DNA from: Cyclaneusma minus
Lineage: Eukaryota; Ascomycota; Leotiomycetes; Marthamycetales; Marthamycetaceae
Reading direction: 5' to 3'
Assembly (NCBI GenBank): GCA_037179335.1
Contig: JAKZHN010000011.1
Location: 1,208,428-1,272,427, forward strand
Length of the DNA stretch: 64,000 bases
Shown here piece after piece: positions 10,298 through 21,742 of the stretch. The position numbers and the translations under genes were made by a program. Within the stretch, counting starts at the first letter, position 1. Every line of letters begins with the position of its first letter. A model generated the notes under the pieces. The model searched no databases. It was not told the DNA's origin and worked only from the letters and a program-made list of their open reading frames with translations.

Positions 10298-12885
10298 GCT
10301 GCTTCCGAATATCTGAACGTTCAAATAAAGCTCCGGACCCGGAGTCGTTCATAGACGTTCCCCTGAGCCTCAACGAACTTCGTCCTCCAACCTCGCAATG
10401 AAGTGTACCGTGAAAAGCGTGACAGATGCGATGGCATGAAGTTGCTTAAGTCTGGACTCTGAACTCGATGACTGGCGCTTCAGTTCCTGGACATGTCGTA
10501 CGCAGTTATTCAACCTGATCCATCAGCAGCAGACCAAGCATCCCCTGCCTATATACAGCAAGAAGGACTTGGAGCTCCAGCCCAAGACTTTCAATGGACG
10601 CGCGCATCCTGTCTTCAGAGCGCGCCCGCGGTCTCATCAACGCATGGTCGCAACATCCACCTTGCGGTTCTGGGATACAGCAGTTGTGGTTGTGACGGCC
10701 CTGGAAGCTCTGGAAGCAGCCACACCACAACACCAACATGTAAGCCAATCGCAGCTCAAGCCCAAACACCGAAAATCTTCTTCAAGCCCCAGCGCGCGCG
10801 CCAGAAACCCAATGAAAAAAAAAAAAGCGTTTGTTCCGCTCAACGCAGAGTGTGTTTCCAAAGATTGAATAGGCTTCTTTGACGAGGAAGCGTGGCAAAA
10901 CTCGCTCTACAAGAAAGCGTTTTCTTTTAGCGAGGAACGCGTAACCCCGGACTTTTTTATTTCCACAAGGTTGATCTCGAAACCTTGCTCTCGGAGAGAG
11001 CTCTGTGTTTTTAACGAGGACGAGAAATGAACCTCGGGTCTTGGTATGAGAAAAGAAAAAGAGGAAGAAAGAGGAAGAGGGAGGGAGGAGGAGGTGGGTT
11101 TTGTGCTTGAGGTCTCGAGGTGCGAGAATTAAGGTTTGGAGCTAAGGGGACTAGTGCGGAAAGGGATTGAGAGATGTTTGCTGCGAGGGGAATGGCGGGT
11201 GTGTGCCTGGCCGGAAGAGCTCGCCGCACGTGCGACTTTTGACGGAAGCCGCGTGACTGCACTCGTGACCGCGCCGAAATCCGACGGTTCGGGTTCACAG
11301 CCTCGCAGTCGCCGCTGCGCTGTATGTCTAGAGTCGGCATCTTAGCTACGCGTCGACAGCGAGCTTGTCAGACATCGCTGTCACCAACCCCCGAGAAAAG
11401 GAGGTCAGAAGACGGTCTTAGGGAACAGCAAGACGACCATTCCCTGAACCCAAGGGACCAATTAGTCAAGCGTTCATGGGTGGAAACGACTTGGAGCTGA
11501 GCTGCGCGTTGTCAATCTTCGGCATCAACGTCCACGGGCCCCATATCTGATTCTGCGCAAGTCATGCGTGACTGCTTCTGGGTGCAGCAATGTGAGCGTG
11601 ATGGCCCTGGAAGCTGGAGAGCCATACAACAACACCCCACGCCTTCATCAACACAAGGTCGTGACATCCGCTGCGTAGGTCTGGGAGGGAGTATGATAGT
11701 GGGAACATGGCGCCCCTGGGAGCTGGAGAGCCACACCATACCACACCGCACCACATGTAAACAATCGCGTCTCAAGCCCACGCACTCCCAAAACAACAAC
11801 AACAACAACAACAGCTCAAACACCAAGATCTTCTTCAAGTCCCAGCTCGCACGCCAAGCACTCGATGAAAAAAAGTGTTTGTTCCGCGAGACGCAGAGTG
11901 TGTTTTCCAAAAAGTAGACTTTTGATACGAGTTGTCAATCTCTGGACGTTTTCTTAAGGATTTCCGTCAAACCCAAAAGCGTGTTGAAGAGTCACGTTCT
12001 CTCCCAAATAAAAATTAATTCTACTTTTGTATTAAGAGGGGGCGCTTTTTTGATAACGAAGAAAGTTCTAACTCCGGGCACTTTTTGAACCAGAAGTGCC
12101 AGAAACTCTTGCGTTCGTACCTTGCATGTTTAACGAGGAGCATGGGGAAGTAGGCCCCGGAACCATTGTTTTAACGAAGAAGTACGTAACTTCGGGTTTG
12201 AGCTTTGCTGCTGCCTTTTTGGAGGGAATGAATCCGCCGAGGGAGAAGGGACCGAAGAAGAAAAAAGAGAAAGAAAGAGGAAGAGGAGAGAGGATAGGAT
12301 GGTATTTAAGCTCGAGGTTCGCCTCTCTTCACGCTAAGATCTCTTAGCGCGAAAAGCGAGGGAGGATTGTTTGCCATGGTCCCTAGGGTGGTTTGGCGCG
12401 AGGGGACTGGGAATAGGGGCAGGAATAGTTTATTCAAAGTTTGGCGCCGCAGAGGTCTTGAGACGTGGAGCCTCTTTGCTTCGGATTGGAGGGATGACAT
12501 GGACTGGGTCTATGGGACCTCTGTAGAATCCAAGGTCCCCAGGTAGGTGAGCTCTGTTCCCCTGGCCCCTCTCCATTGCGCAAGACTTCGACGCAGCGGG
12601 ACCCCCTTGACATGGACGTTCCCAAGGGCTCATAATGCCGAACGCCTCTTTTGTCTGCTCGTCTACCGGTACAGCTTCAAGGCGGCCCGAGATGACTTGC
12701 GTTGACGAGTTGAGACTCAGTAGACTCCTGATAGCGAAGTGATCCATTTCCAATTCGTCAGATTCACATTCACATAAACAGCCAGGAGAGACATTCGCAA
12801 TTTCAACGCGTCTTAATTTTCCCAGCCCCCCTTTCACAAACCCATCTTAAACGCCACCCAGCTCCCCTCTCACCCCTTTTGCCAC
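10298..12885. repeat. Gene-free gap with a degenerate duplication and five hairpin motifs
   Basis: No gene is supported. About 10734-10865 and 11752-11915 are diverged direct copies, sharing CTTCTTCAAG followed by CCCAGC, then GTTTGTTCCGC and CGCAGAGTGTGTTT. Within the second copy a segment ending GGAGCTGGAGAGCC-like is itself repeated. Five short hairpin units (10926-10951, 11009-11040, 12053-12079, 12128-12163, 12169-12198) share TTAACGARGA and a CGGG end. A (AAC)n tract is at about 11792-11812. A 135-codon minus frame at 12430-12837 has no recognisable domain. The area looks like decayed repeat DNA rather than a promoter. Confidence 0.65.
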
Positions 12886-14804
12886 TCAAGCATCCGGCAG
12901 CTTAACCTCAGGACACATATGCATGCTCGGCACCTTCTCCAAGAACCTCTCCAGCCCCGTAACCTCCATATCCCCCTCCCCCTCCCCATCCACCCCCGCC
13001 CTTTCCACCGCCTCCACAACCTCCACCGCAGCCCGCACACAATCATTCAACCCCACCCCGTGATAACTATTCCCCGCCACCGCCAGTCTCCCTCCAAAAT
13101 CTCGCACCAAATCCCAATGCACCTGTCTCATCCTCTGCTCATGCCCCACCGTATACTGCGGGATACAATCTCTTTGCAACGCCACCGAGGAAGCAACCGG
13201 TTCCTCATCAATGCCCAAATGCCTTTTCAACACAGCTTTCGCCATCCTAGCGCCTTCCTCCTCGTCGGGATAGTCGGCAAAATGGGACCACCAGTGGCCG
13301 CCCATCATGACTGTGAGTTTTGTGCCGGAAGCACTGTCTTGGCCTACGGCAGCGTCGGAATCGAAAATTACGCCGAGGGCGCGCTCGGGGTTTGCGGCGA
13401 GGGGGAGGGAGCGTGGGAGGAGATAGCCGAAGCCGCGGATGCCGCGGCCGCTGAGGAGGTGTGGGTCGGAGTAGAAGAGGTTTATGACCATGACGGTTAC
13501 GGAGGGGGTGAGGGAGAGGAGGTTGAGGCAGGAGTTGTAGGATAGGTTGGCGAGGATGGAGCTGGGGACGGTGGAGATGACGCGGGAGTAGCTCGTCGGT
13601 GCTGTGTTTTTGGACGATACCTGTGGAAAACACGGGATCAGTCGTATGCTACAGAGGTGGGGGAAAGGGGGTTCTGTTTTCTTACCTCAACGAGTTTCTC
13701 CGACTCATTGTAAGTGAGAGCCTCCGGCTTCGAATTCAGCTTGATCTCCACATTCGGATCCTCCCTCAGACTCTTCTCCATCGCACTACTCAGCGTCCTA
13801 ATGCCCTTCTTAAACGTATAAACACTCGCACTCTTCATCTCCTCCACAAACCCATACCTCTTCATCTTCTGCTTCAAAAATAGCACATCCCTGTCAAAGT
13901 AGGTCTTTTTCCCACTTAGAGTAGGAAACATCAACGGCAGCGAAGCGCCCACTTGCAATTCCCCATGCCACATCATGGGCATCAAGCTCCTCATACTCAA
14001 CTCATCAATATCACCTGCATAGATGCCATGCAGTATTGCTGATACTAAGTTATCGCCTAGTGCTGGAGAGCCGAAGCGGCGGGACAGGAAGGAGGATACG
14101 GATTCATCTTCGAGGTCTTTGGAGCGCGGGGGGAACATGAGGTCGTTCCAGAGGGAGGGGACGAGGCCGGTGAAGACGGGCTCGGTGAATAGGGACCACA
14201 GGGTGTCTTGGACGGAGGCGCCGGGGCCGGGCATGCGGACCAGATGATCTGGATAATACACAAATCTGTTCTGTGCTGCAGGCGAAGTCTTAGGCACAAA
14301 TATCAAATCGTCGGCGAGTTTCAGGTCATCGATCTAGTAGGGCACATCAGGTGTTAGAACAGGATATCTTGGAGAAATTGGAAAAGCACAGGTTTATTTC
14401 CTCACCAGTTCGAAAGTCGCCCAAGCAGCAACACTCCCTGGCCTCAACGTCCTCGGTCCCTGCTCAAAAAGCACACTTCCATTTCCCACCTCAACATGCT
14501 TACTCCGCATCCATCCACCAACCTGCTTGCTAGCCTCATACACCACAATCTTCGTATTTGGCAGCGCCTTCCTAAGAAAATGTGCCGTCGACAGCCCCGT
14601 AATCCCGCCTCCCAATACAGCTATCCTGTTCCTCGAATCATCGGTTGTCGAGTTGTCATCAGCGCGGATGGCAGAGCTGTTGAAGCATCGTGTGCTATGG
14701 CGGGGAGCTGGATATGCTCTACGGAGACAGGCGGGTGAGGAGTAACATCTTCGCAGGAGCGTCACTAAGGAACTCTCGGTGGAGGGACGGGATGGAAGAC
14801 GCAT
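12886..14804 (-). CDS. hem14: Protoporphyrinogen oxidase, mitochondrial (haem biosynthesis)
   Basis: Oxidises protoporphyrinogen IX to protoporphyrin IX using FAD and O2 in the inner mitochondrial membrane, the step before ferrochelatase. Exons are 14804-14406, 14333-13686 and 13620-12886 (593 aa, in the usual range). The start at 14804 gives an arginine/serine-rich, acid-poor presequence (MRLPSRPSTESSLVTLLRRC), typical for import; an ATG at 14882 would add 26 residues. The FAD-binding GxGxxG-like motif is IAVLGGGITGLS at about 64-75. Other family marks are FEQGPRTLRP, the HGIYAGD segment and the C-terminal AVAGNSYHGVGLNDC. Introns are 72 and 65 nt, both phase 0. I see nothing missing. It lies downstream of the Nab2-like gene on the same strand. 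Confidence 0.94.
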
Positions 14805-15435
14805 TGCCGCGTTCGAAATTGCCGTTCCGAGGCAATTGAGCGCGGAGTTGTGAGGTCGCGAGATTTCTTGAGATGTCGTCAATGACGCCGACGCGAGGTA
14901 GCTCCACTCGCGTATTTCGATCTGCAGGGTTCAGCTATCAGATCATTGAACTTGGTGCATCTGCCAGAATTTGACACAGCTTTACAATATAGGAGTATAC
15001 GAATCTGTTGCTCTTGTATTTCTGCAGGTGCTGTAACATTCACGATTTACTCATCAAGTCACCAAGTCACCAAGTCACCAAGTCAGGAAAACCCCAAGCT
15101 TGATAATAATTGCTACATTGCGCTATCACTGCTTTGCCAGCAGCTAGGGCAGAGCGTATCTCTATGCTATTCAAGCTCTAGGAATTCCCGAGCAGCTTCC
15201 GAATCGCTACGGACTCGCCTTCCAAGTTATAGCTTTGAGGCTGGAAGAAAAGTCGCCATATTCGCCCACCCGTAAACGCCAGGCCCGAGCCCCTTTCCCT
15301 GCGCCGAGGGTATTGTAATGTACAAACCGCAACAGAAAGTTCACTATGTTCTTTTCTCGCCAGAAAGCCTTTCCCAATTCATGCCTCTCGCCATTCAAAT
15401 GCATCCCCCAACTATGACCCTCGAAACGCCATCCT
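14805..15435. other. Intergenic: hem14 promoter side and Nab2 3' region
   Basis: The gap holds the upstream region of the protoporphyrinogen oxidase gene and the 3' end of the Nab2-like gene. The only structure I see is a short tandem array of the 8-mer CAAGTCAC, four copies at 15055-15086. Confidence 0.55.
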
Positions 15436-17088
15436 TCAAGTAACAACCTCCTGCTTCACCTCCGCCTTGATCTCGGCAGACTGGCCGGGCACGATCAGCT
15501 CTTCCTCCATGTTCTCATCCTCCACGAACTTTCTCTCGCTGACATGTTCCTTCTTCTCACCCGCGACCCAGACCTTGTCCTCGAACTTGCCTCGCTTTTG
15601 ACCCTCCTCGTGCTTGAAGGCGCACTTCGGGTTCAAGCAGGGGTTGAACTTGCACGCCGCAATCTGGACGTGGGTGAATTGACAGTTAGGTTCGAGACAG
15701 TCGGGACCGTTGCGACAAGGCGGCATATGCTTGAATGGGCAGCTGGCCCCCTTGGTGCAGTTCGGGAAGAACTTGCAGTTCTGCTGGTTCTGATGGACGA
15801 CCTTCTGGGCTGGGGAGGGATGGCTTGCGGCACACTTTCGGTTCTTGCAAGCAACGCCATAGGGGCAGGTATCTGAGGAATCGATCGTGAGGGGGGTACC
15901 GGGAAGCGTCACCGGAGACTGGTGGGCGTACTTGCAGTCGGGATTCGTGCAGTTCAGGTTGAACCTGCAGATGTCTGAGGAGGGATCGGAGGGCTTGGTG
16001 GTCGGGGCCGAGTCGACTTCCATGGATGACTGCTCGCTCTTGACCTCGGGAGCCTCGATCTTGTAGTTGGGTCCACCCGTGCGCTGTCCGCCATTCTTGT
16101 ATCCACCTCGGTGCTGATGAGGACCCGGCTGTACCCTGTCGAACATTGATCGTCCTCCGCGAGGTGGTGGCTGGAATCCACCGTGCATACCGCCATTCAT
16201 CGGACCCATTCCGTTCATGCCCCCCATCTGCTGCTGTGACGACATCATTTGTGCCATCATCTGCTGCTGCTGTTCGAGCATGGCAAGGAGCTCCATCTGC
16301 TGGTGTGGGTTCATTCCCAGCACGCCGCCAGGTCCTCCCATCTTCTGCATTCCATTCACGCCGTTCATGCCGTTCATACCATTCATGCCATTCATGCCAT
16401 TCATACCAGCACCGCGACCACCATGTTGCATGCGACCTTGTGTCTGGACGCGAGGAGGACCACCTCGGGGTCCGTTGGGTGGTCTATGTGAGTTGATTCG
16501 ATCCCCGCCTGCACCACTTCGTACGCGATGTAGAACAGAGTCGTTGGGTCGCTCGAGTTGCTGCCTGAGCTGGCCGAACAAGCGCTTATCCCGGCCGCGA
16601 CTTGAGGCATTGGGTGCGTCGCGCATGGACTTTGGACCTTTGGGTCTGGTAGAGATGATGTCAGTACAGGGTCGAAGGCGAAGAAGAGAATTGATAGAAT
16701 TGACTGACATGCTGCTATCACCGGTCTCCGGGGCATCTCCCATCTCTGCATCCTGCATGGTATCGACGACCTGGGGTTGCGCATCGTCGGTAGCATGTTC
16801 TGCGCCGCTGCCGCTGAGTTGTCGTCCAAGGGAGTCCACCTGCTCGAAGAGCCACTGTGCGAAGTCTCTTGCGCCGGGGTCGTCAGGGCCGAGATTCAAG
16901 AGGTCTCCGGACAGCTCACTGGCGATCTGTTGCTGGGTTTTGCCATTGACGAGCATGAGAATGATGTACTCTGCGAGGGCTGAGTCGTCGGCGCCACCGG
17001 TGCTCCATCCTACCTCAACGAGCTTGGGTTGGATGGCTTGGTTGAGGGCGTCGGCCAAGGGCGTCTCCAGAGCGACTTCCACCGACAT
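15436..17088 (-). CDS. nab2: Nab2/ZC3H14-like poly(A) RNA-binding protein
   Basis: Likely orthologue of Nab2, which binds nuclear poly(A) tails, limits their length and helps mRNA export. The N-terminal 95 residues resemble the PWI-like Nab2 fold. A glutamine/methionine/glycine-rich centre follows, including a tandem G-M-N tract (six units, coded near 16345-16405). The C-terminus has five CCCH fingers: CRFNLNCTNPDCKYAH, CPYGVACKNRKCAASH, CKFFPNCTKGASCPFKH, CRNGPDCLEPNCQFTH and CKFNPCLNPKCAFKH. The frame is open throughout (550 aa), but 16646-16708 has a GTCAGT donor, a CTGAC branch-like site and a CAG acceptor, so I infer a 63-nt in-frame intron (529 aa spliced). The acidic/valine tail ends shortly after the last finger. 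Yeast Nab2 has seven fingers, so the count is lower or two are degenerate. Confidence 0.9.
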   Translation of the reverse strand: MSVEVALETPLADALNQAIQPKLVEVGWSTGGADDSALAEYIILMLVNGKTQQQIASELSGDLLNLGPDDPGARDFAQWLFEQVDSLGRQLSGSGAEHATDDAQPQVVDTMQDAEMGDAPETGDSSMSVNSINSLLRLRPCTDIISTRPKGPKSMRDAPNASSRGRDKRLFGQLRQQLERPNDSVLHRVRSGAGGDRINSHRPPNGPRGGPPRVQTQGRMQHGGRGAGMNGMNGMNGMNGMNGVNGMQKMGGPGGVLGMNPHQQMELLAMLEQQQQMMAQMMSSQQQMGGMNGMGPMNGGMHGGFQPPPRGGRSMFDRVQPGPHQHRGGYKNGGQRTGGPNYKIEAPEVKSEQSSMEVDSAPTTKPSDPSSDICRFNLNCTNPDCKYAHQSPVTLPGTPLTIDSSDTCPYGVACKNRKCAASHPSPAQKVVHQNQQNCKFFPNCTKGASCPFKHMPPCRNGPDCLEPNCQFTHVQIAACKFNPCLNPKCAFKHEEGQKRGKFEDKVWVAGEKKEHVSERKFVEDENMEEELIVPGQSAEIKAEVKQEVVT

Positions 17089-18677
17089 GATTGCTGTCGT
17101 ATGTGAGGGTTATGTGCTGGTGCGCAGATGCGAGGTGTATGAGGTACGAGAGAGTGTGATGGCGAAAAGACGGCGGTCGTATCGCGCACGACGAAGATGG
17201 CAGTGCTGGTCTCCTCCAAAAAAGGTGGAAAGCAGAATCAGTCTGGTCGCTTTGCTCGTGGAAGAACTGCGTCGCGTGGTTTCAGGGCGAGCAGTGGTGA
17301 GGTTAGACGTGGTGGGATGTTGCGTCGCGACTGACGCCGAAGATGTGCTGCGCTGAAAGAAGCGCACCAAATGACGAGGCTGAATCACGTGCCGCCAATG
17401 GAATTAGTCAGCCATTGTTTGCCAGGCGAGCAATCAGCCTCGCGGGGCGGCACCTTATCGATAAGCCAGAGCAATGGCAGCCGGTTGAGCCGAGCAGGTC
17501 TCGACTTGAAGACTGCTTCCATGTCCCCAATCTGGAATTCTTCAAGGCACGGAAGACCACAGAAGCTGCAACATAGCATCAACGGCATGTCAGCGTCCGC
17601 TGTCCTGGAGAAGCTTTAATTAAGTAAGGCCGGGTCGCCAAGCCTGCCCGAGCTCCCCCAGCCCTCAATGAGCCTCATCTCGGATCGTAGGGAGCACAAT
17701 TCAGAATCTGACAAGTGCCACACTGTCAAGTGCCACACTGTCAAGTGCCAGCGACAATTCTGGACACGTGCAATTTCTCCCAGCCATCTTCGGATACATT
17801 GAAGCTTTGTGGTTCCTGCTTTTCGATTCCCTTGTCCCCAGCCTCTTTCCATGGATTCCACTGTTTCTCTGTGCCCCATCGTTATCATACGAGCTCTTCG
17901 TGCTTCTGATCGACATACGTTCAGCAGTGCATCCGTACATGTACATATGCATTGAACCCCTCAGGTCGATCGCTTGGCAACCTTCGTCCAATGTCCGCGT
18001 GCGACGCGCCCGTTTCTGTGGGACGTGGCCCAGAATGGGTAGCATATGTAGCTAGAAGTGGAAGTGCTATCGTCCTACGGGACCTGGCTTGGTGGTTAGT
18101 GCTTTTGCGTTGGAGCCTTACAGTTTCCTGCATAGCCCATCATCGCGCATTCAATATCCAGGATCCCCGCCAAACACCCGTATGTTGTCAACATGACAGG
18201 GCGATGCCTCCAGTCCTCACGTCCCCCCTTCTGCCTTACCACACAGCGGCCGTTAGATCAGGTCCTCCAGCCACCGAGTCAGCTCAATACGAGGCGTCCA
18301 AACTTTGTTGTGAGCCAACTGAGTTCACATTACGGAACAACCGAGTTGAGCCGACCTCCAAGACGACACTGACGACCTCCCAGCTGACTCCCGCGGCCCC
18401 GAAACTCTACTACCCGTCAATTCCCACCGCATCGACATCTCATTTGGTCGTCCATGCTCGGGGCCATTTTACACTGCCCAGTAGTCTCCACATTTTTGAC
18501 TTTGTAACCGTTCCTTTTTAACCTGCAGCCTGTCAACCTTAAAGTTACTCTCCTATTTACTTTTACTCACACAACATAAAATAGACCGACGTCCCTCCCG
18601 ACGTCGAGAGATTTCTTCTGAATACAATCACTTTGCCCTTTGTTTCTTTACCTCCTCATCGTGGAGGACTATTCATC
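17089..18677. promoter_or_regulatory. Divergent intergenic region between the Nab2-like and GH20 genes
   Basis: No gene is supported in 1.6 kb; the longest frame (17952-18521) has no domain character. It must hold the Nab2 promoter (minus) and the GH20 promoter (plus). A TATA-like CATAAAATAG lies about 100 bp before the GH20 start. The 15-mer CAAGTGCCACACTGT is repeated 2.6 times at 17712-17750. Confidence 0.5.
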
Positions 18678-20608
18678 ATGAAGTCTCTTACTCTTCTTTC
18701 CGCTTGTGTCCTTCCCGTCTACGCCTTATGGCCTCAGCCTGTCTCCTACACCAATGGTTCTTCGTTTTTATTCATTGCAAAGGACATCAAAGTTACTTAC
18801 AATGGCAATGATGTACGCGCTTCTTCCACGCAATCTCGCAATCTGTTGACTTTTCTAACTCACACTGTTTCCTTTGTACAGCTTAAATATTCGGGCGTTA
18901 GTTCGGACGGTTCTACCAAGCAAACCACCTTCTCCAGCCAAACTATAGTCGAGGCTGGTGTTCAACGAGCCATCACAACTATCTTCACCGACTACTTGAT
19001 CCCTTGGAAGTTCTACCCACGAAACGAGCTATCGGAACACGAGCCCGCTGCAGATGCTAAGAAGACTTACATCTCAACCCTCGAAATCACCCAAACCGGC
19101 AAGGACAACACCAAGACCTTCAAGGCATTGCCAGGCGAAGTCGACGAGTCCTACTCCCTGCACATTTTCGAAAATGCCACCGCCTCCATCGTCGCAAAAT
19201 CGTCCATCGGTGTCCTCCGCGCTCTCGAATCCTTTACCCAACTCTTCTACACCCAATCCGCCGGCAAAGACATCTACACCCCCCTCGCCCCCGTAAGCAT
19301 CACCGACGCTCCCAAATTCGCCCACCGCGGAATCAACCTGGATGTATCCCGCAACTGGTACCCCGTATCCAACATCCTCCGCACCATCGACGCCCTCGCC
19401 TGGAACAAATTCAACGTCATCCACCTCCACATGACCGACTCCCAGTCCTGGCCCATGGACATCCCCAACCTCCACGAGCTCTCCCAAAGAGGTGCTTACC
19501 AAACCGGCCTCGCCTACACGGCCGAGGATATCCAACAAATCCAGGAATACGCCGTATACCGCGGCATCAACACAATTATGGAATTCGACATGCCTGGCCA
19601 CACCGCCTCCATCGCTTATTCTCACCCCGATCTCATCGCCGCATTCAACGAGATGCCCTGGTCTACCTACTGCGCCGAACCCCCTTGCGGTCAGCTGAAA
19701 CTAAACTCCTCCGCTGTGTACAGTTTCCTTGAGAAGCTCTGGGATGACGTCCTGCCGCGCGTATCGCCATACACACCTTATTTCCACACCGGCGGCGACG
19801 AGGTAAACGTACAAGCCTACCTGCTCGACGAGACTGTCAGATCGAACGAATCGTCTGTCATCCAGCCCCTCCTCCAAAAATTCGTCGACTACAACCACGC
19901 CGCCATCCGCAAGGCTGGTCTGGTGCCCATGGTCTGGGAAGAGATGCTTCTGACCTGGAACATCACTTTGGGCTCCGACGTCGTAGTTCAGTCATGGGAC
20001 TCTGTCGCCAACTCGCTCGACAAGGTAACGGCATTGGGACACAAAGCCATTGCGTCTAACTACAACTACTGGTACTTGGATTGTGGAAAGGGCCAGTGGT
20101 TGGACTTTGTTCCTGCCAGCTTTGCGGGTTTCTTTCCTTTTGCGGATTATTGTAGCCCGACGAAGAATTGGAGACTCATGTATTCGTTTGACCCGGTAGC
20201 GAACTTGACGGCGGAGCAGGCGAAGTTGGTGTTGGGTGGTGAGGTTAGCATGTGGAGTGAGCAGACTGGTATGTTTTTTCTTCCTCTCCCCTTTCCCCTT
20301 TCCTATTTCTTTCGTTCCTCTTCTTCCCCCCCCCCCCCCCAAGAAAAATCCTCGACATGATAGTAGCGCTAATACATTCCCCAACAGATCCAGTAAACCT
20401 AGACGACATGGTCTGGCCCCGTGCTTCGGCAGCTGGCGAGGTTCTCTGGTCGGGACGCACTGATGCGAGCGGACAGAATCGCAGTCAGATTGATGCGAGC
20501 CCGCGGTTGGCGGAGCTGAGAGAGAGAATGGTGAATAGGGGTGTTAAGGCGGGGCCGGTGCAGATGGTGTTTTGCACGCAGTTGAATGCTACTGAGTGTT
20601 CTTTGTAA
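18678..20608 (+). CDS. Secreted beta-N-acetylhexosaminidase (GH20)
   Basis: A GH20 exo-hexosaminidase, which releases GlcNAc from chitin oligomers outside the cell. Exons are 18678-18812, 18882-20268 and 20388-20608 (580 aa, normal for the family). The start is chosen because it gives a signal peptide (MKSLTLLSACVLPVYA, cleavage near 16); an ATG at 18633 would spoil it. The non-catalytic N-terminal domain is followed by the TIM barrel with HRGINLDVSRNWYP, VIHLHMTDSQSWP and the catalytic Asp-Glu pair in FHTGGDEV (about residues 346-353). WPRASAAGEVLWSG is the conserved C-terminal barrel strand. Several N-x-S/T sequons fit secretion. Intron 2 (119 nt) contains a 13-nt C run near 20328-20340. 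Chitin turnover or nutrition is the likely role. Confidence 0.94.
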
Positions 20609-21742
20609 TAGAGATGGGGAATGGGTAGGGGAGTAGTAGGAGTTTATAGGCGGAATCTATAAATATTTTTTTCTGAATGATTTGGAAGCGGTGAATGTGA
20701 TGTGATGCCATGTGATGTGTGTGAGTGAGGCTGGATTCTGGAGGAGATGCGGGTCGTGGGATGAGTTGGGGATGGCTGGATGAGTGTTTGAGGTACGTAC
20801 TCGACCTGGAAGAAGAGGCTTTGGGGATCATCTTTGCCTTGATTTTTAGAACATGAGGCTCACTGGGGGCTGTGGAGCAGAGGTTCCGGGCTTGTTTCAA
20901 TCGCTAAAGTGGTGGTGATATTGGCCGGTGGGTGTGCCATGCAGTTCGGGATTTCTGCATGTTCACATTCCCATGATTAGACCCCTTGGGTGTGAGGTGG
21001 CATATGCATGTCCCGCATTCGGTACGTACTGACGCGGAAGAGAGGTTGCATCCATTGGTGGCATCTGCAGGACCGGTTTGGTTCTCTTATGGGTGGACTT
21101 TTGCTTTAGACTTTTGCTTTCGAGTCTCCGAGTCGATATCTTATTCTTCGGGGCTTTGTTGCCGGGATGAGATGAGTACTGTTGTTATCGACGAATGGGT
21201 CGGGAGGTCATGACAGGGGTTAGCAAGGTGGCAAGGTTGAGGTGTGGGATGCTGGGTGTGTGGAGGCGGGAGGGTAAGGTTAATTTCCACGTCTTTTTGA
21301 TTGTAGCAGTCATTTGAGCCTCATTCACGTATATTTTTCTTTTCTCTTTTTTTTGGCGGCGAGAGACATGGGCTTATCAGCACATAATGAACTGGAGGGC
21401 TGGGTCCTGGCAAGCATGTCGCTGGAAGGGCGCGCTGACACGTAAGTCAACAAGCGCCAGGTTGCTTTCAACAGCATGAGCATGGGTGCAATTTGATGAC
21501 ATTGGGGTGCTGCTCGCGATTATTGCATGTCTCGGTCCTATAAGGGTCTGGATGCCGATATCGTGGACGCCACTGCGGGGGCTATATGCATAATGCAGGT
21601 GAGTAGCTGAAGCTGAAATATGTTACAACCTCCGGCTAAATTGCACTAGTGGGTGCTGTGGTGATATGCTGGCTCAGCCGCATCTCCAGTTTAATAGACA
21701 GGTATTTGCTTTCCTTGTTTCCACGATCCGCAGCATTTTTCA
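20609..21742. other. Intergenic region
   Basis: I see no coding region, RNA or clear repeat in this 1.1 kb stretch. It contains the 3' region of the GH20 gene and the upstream side of the DUF7025 gene. Confidence 0.5.

Noticed and set aside
12430..12837. 135-codon minus-strand frame downstream of hem14
   Set aside because: No domain, no splice context, no ATG context of note, and it lies in repeat-bearing DNA.
16345..16405. Separate minisatellite locus
   Set aside because: The repeat is the coding tract for G-M-N repeats of the Nab2-like protein, so it is listed with the gene.
17952..18521. 189-codon plus frame before the GH20 gene
   Set aside because: Composition is not protein-like and it overlaps the presumed GH20 promoter.
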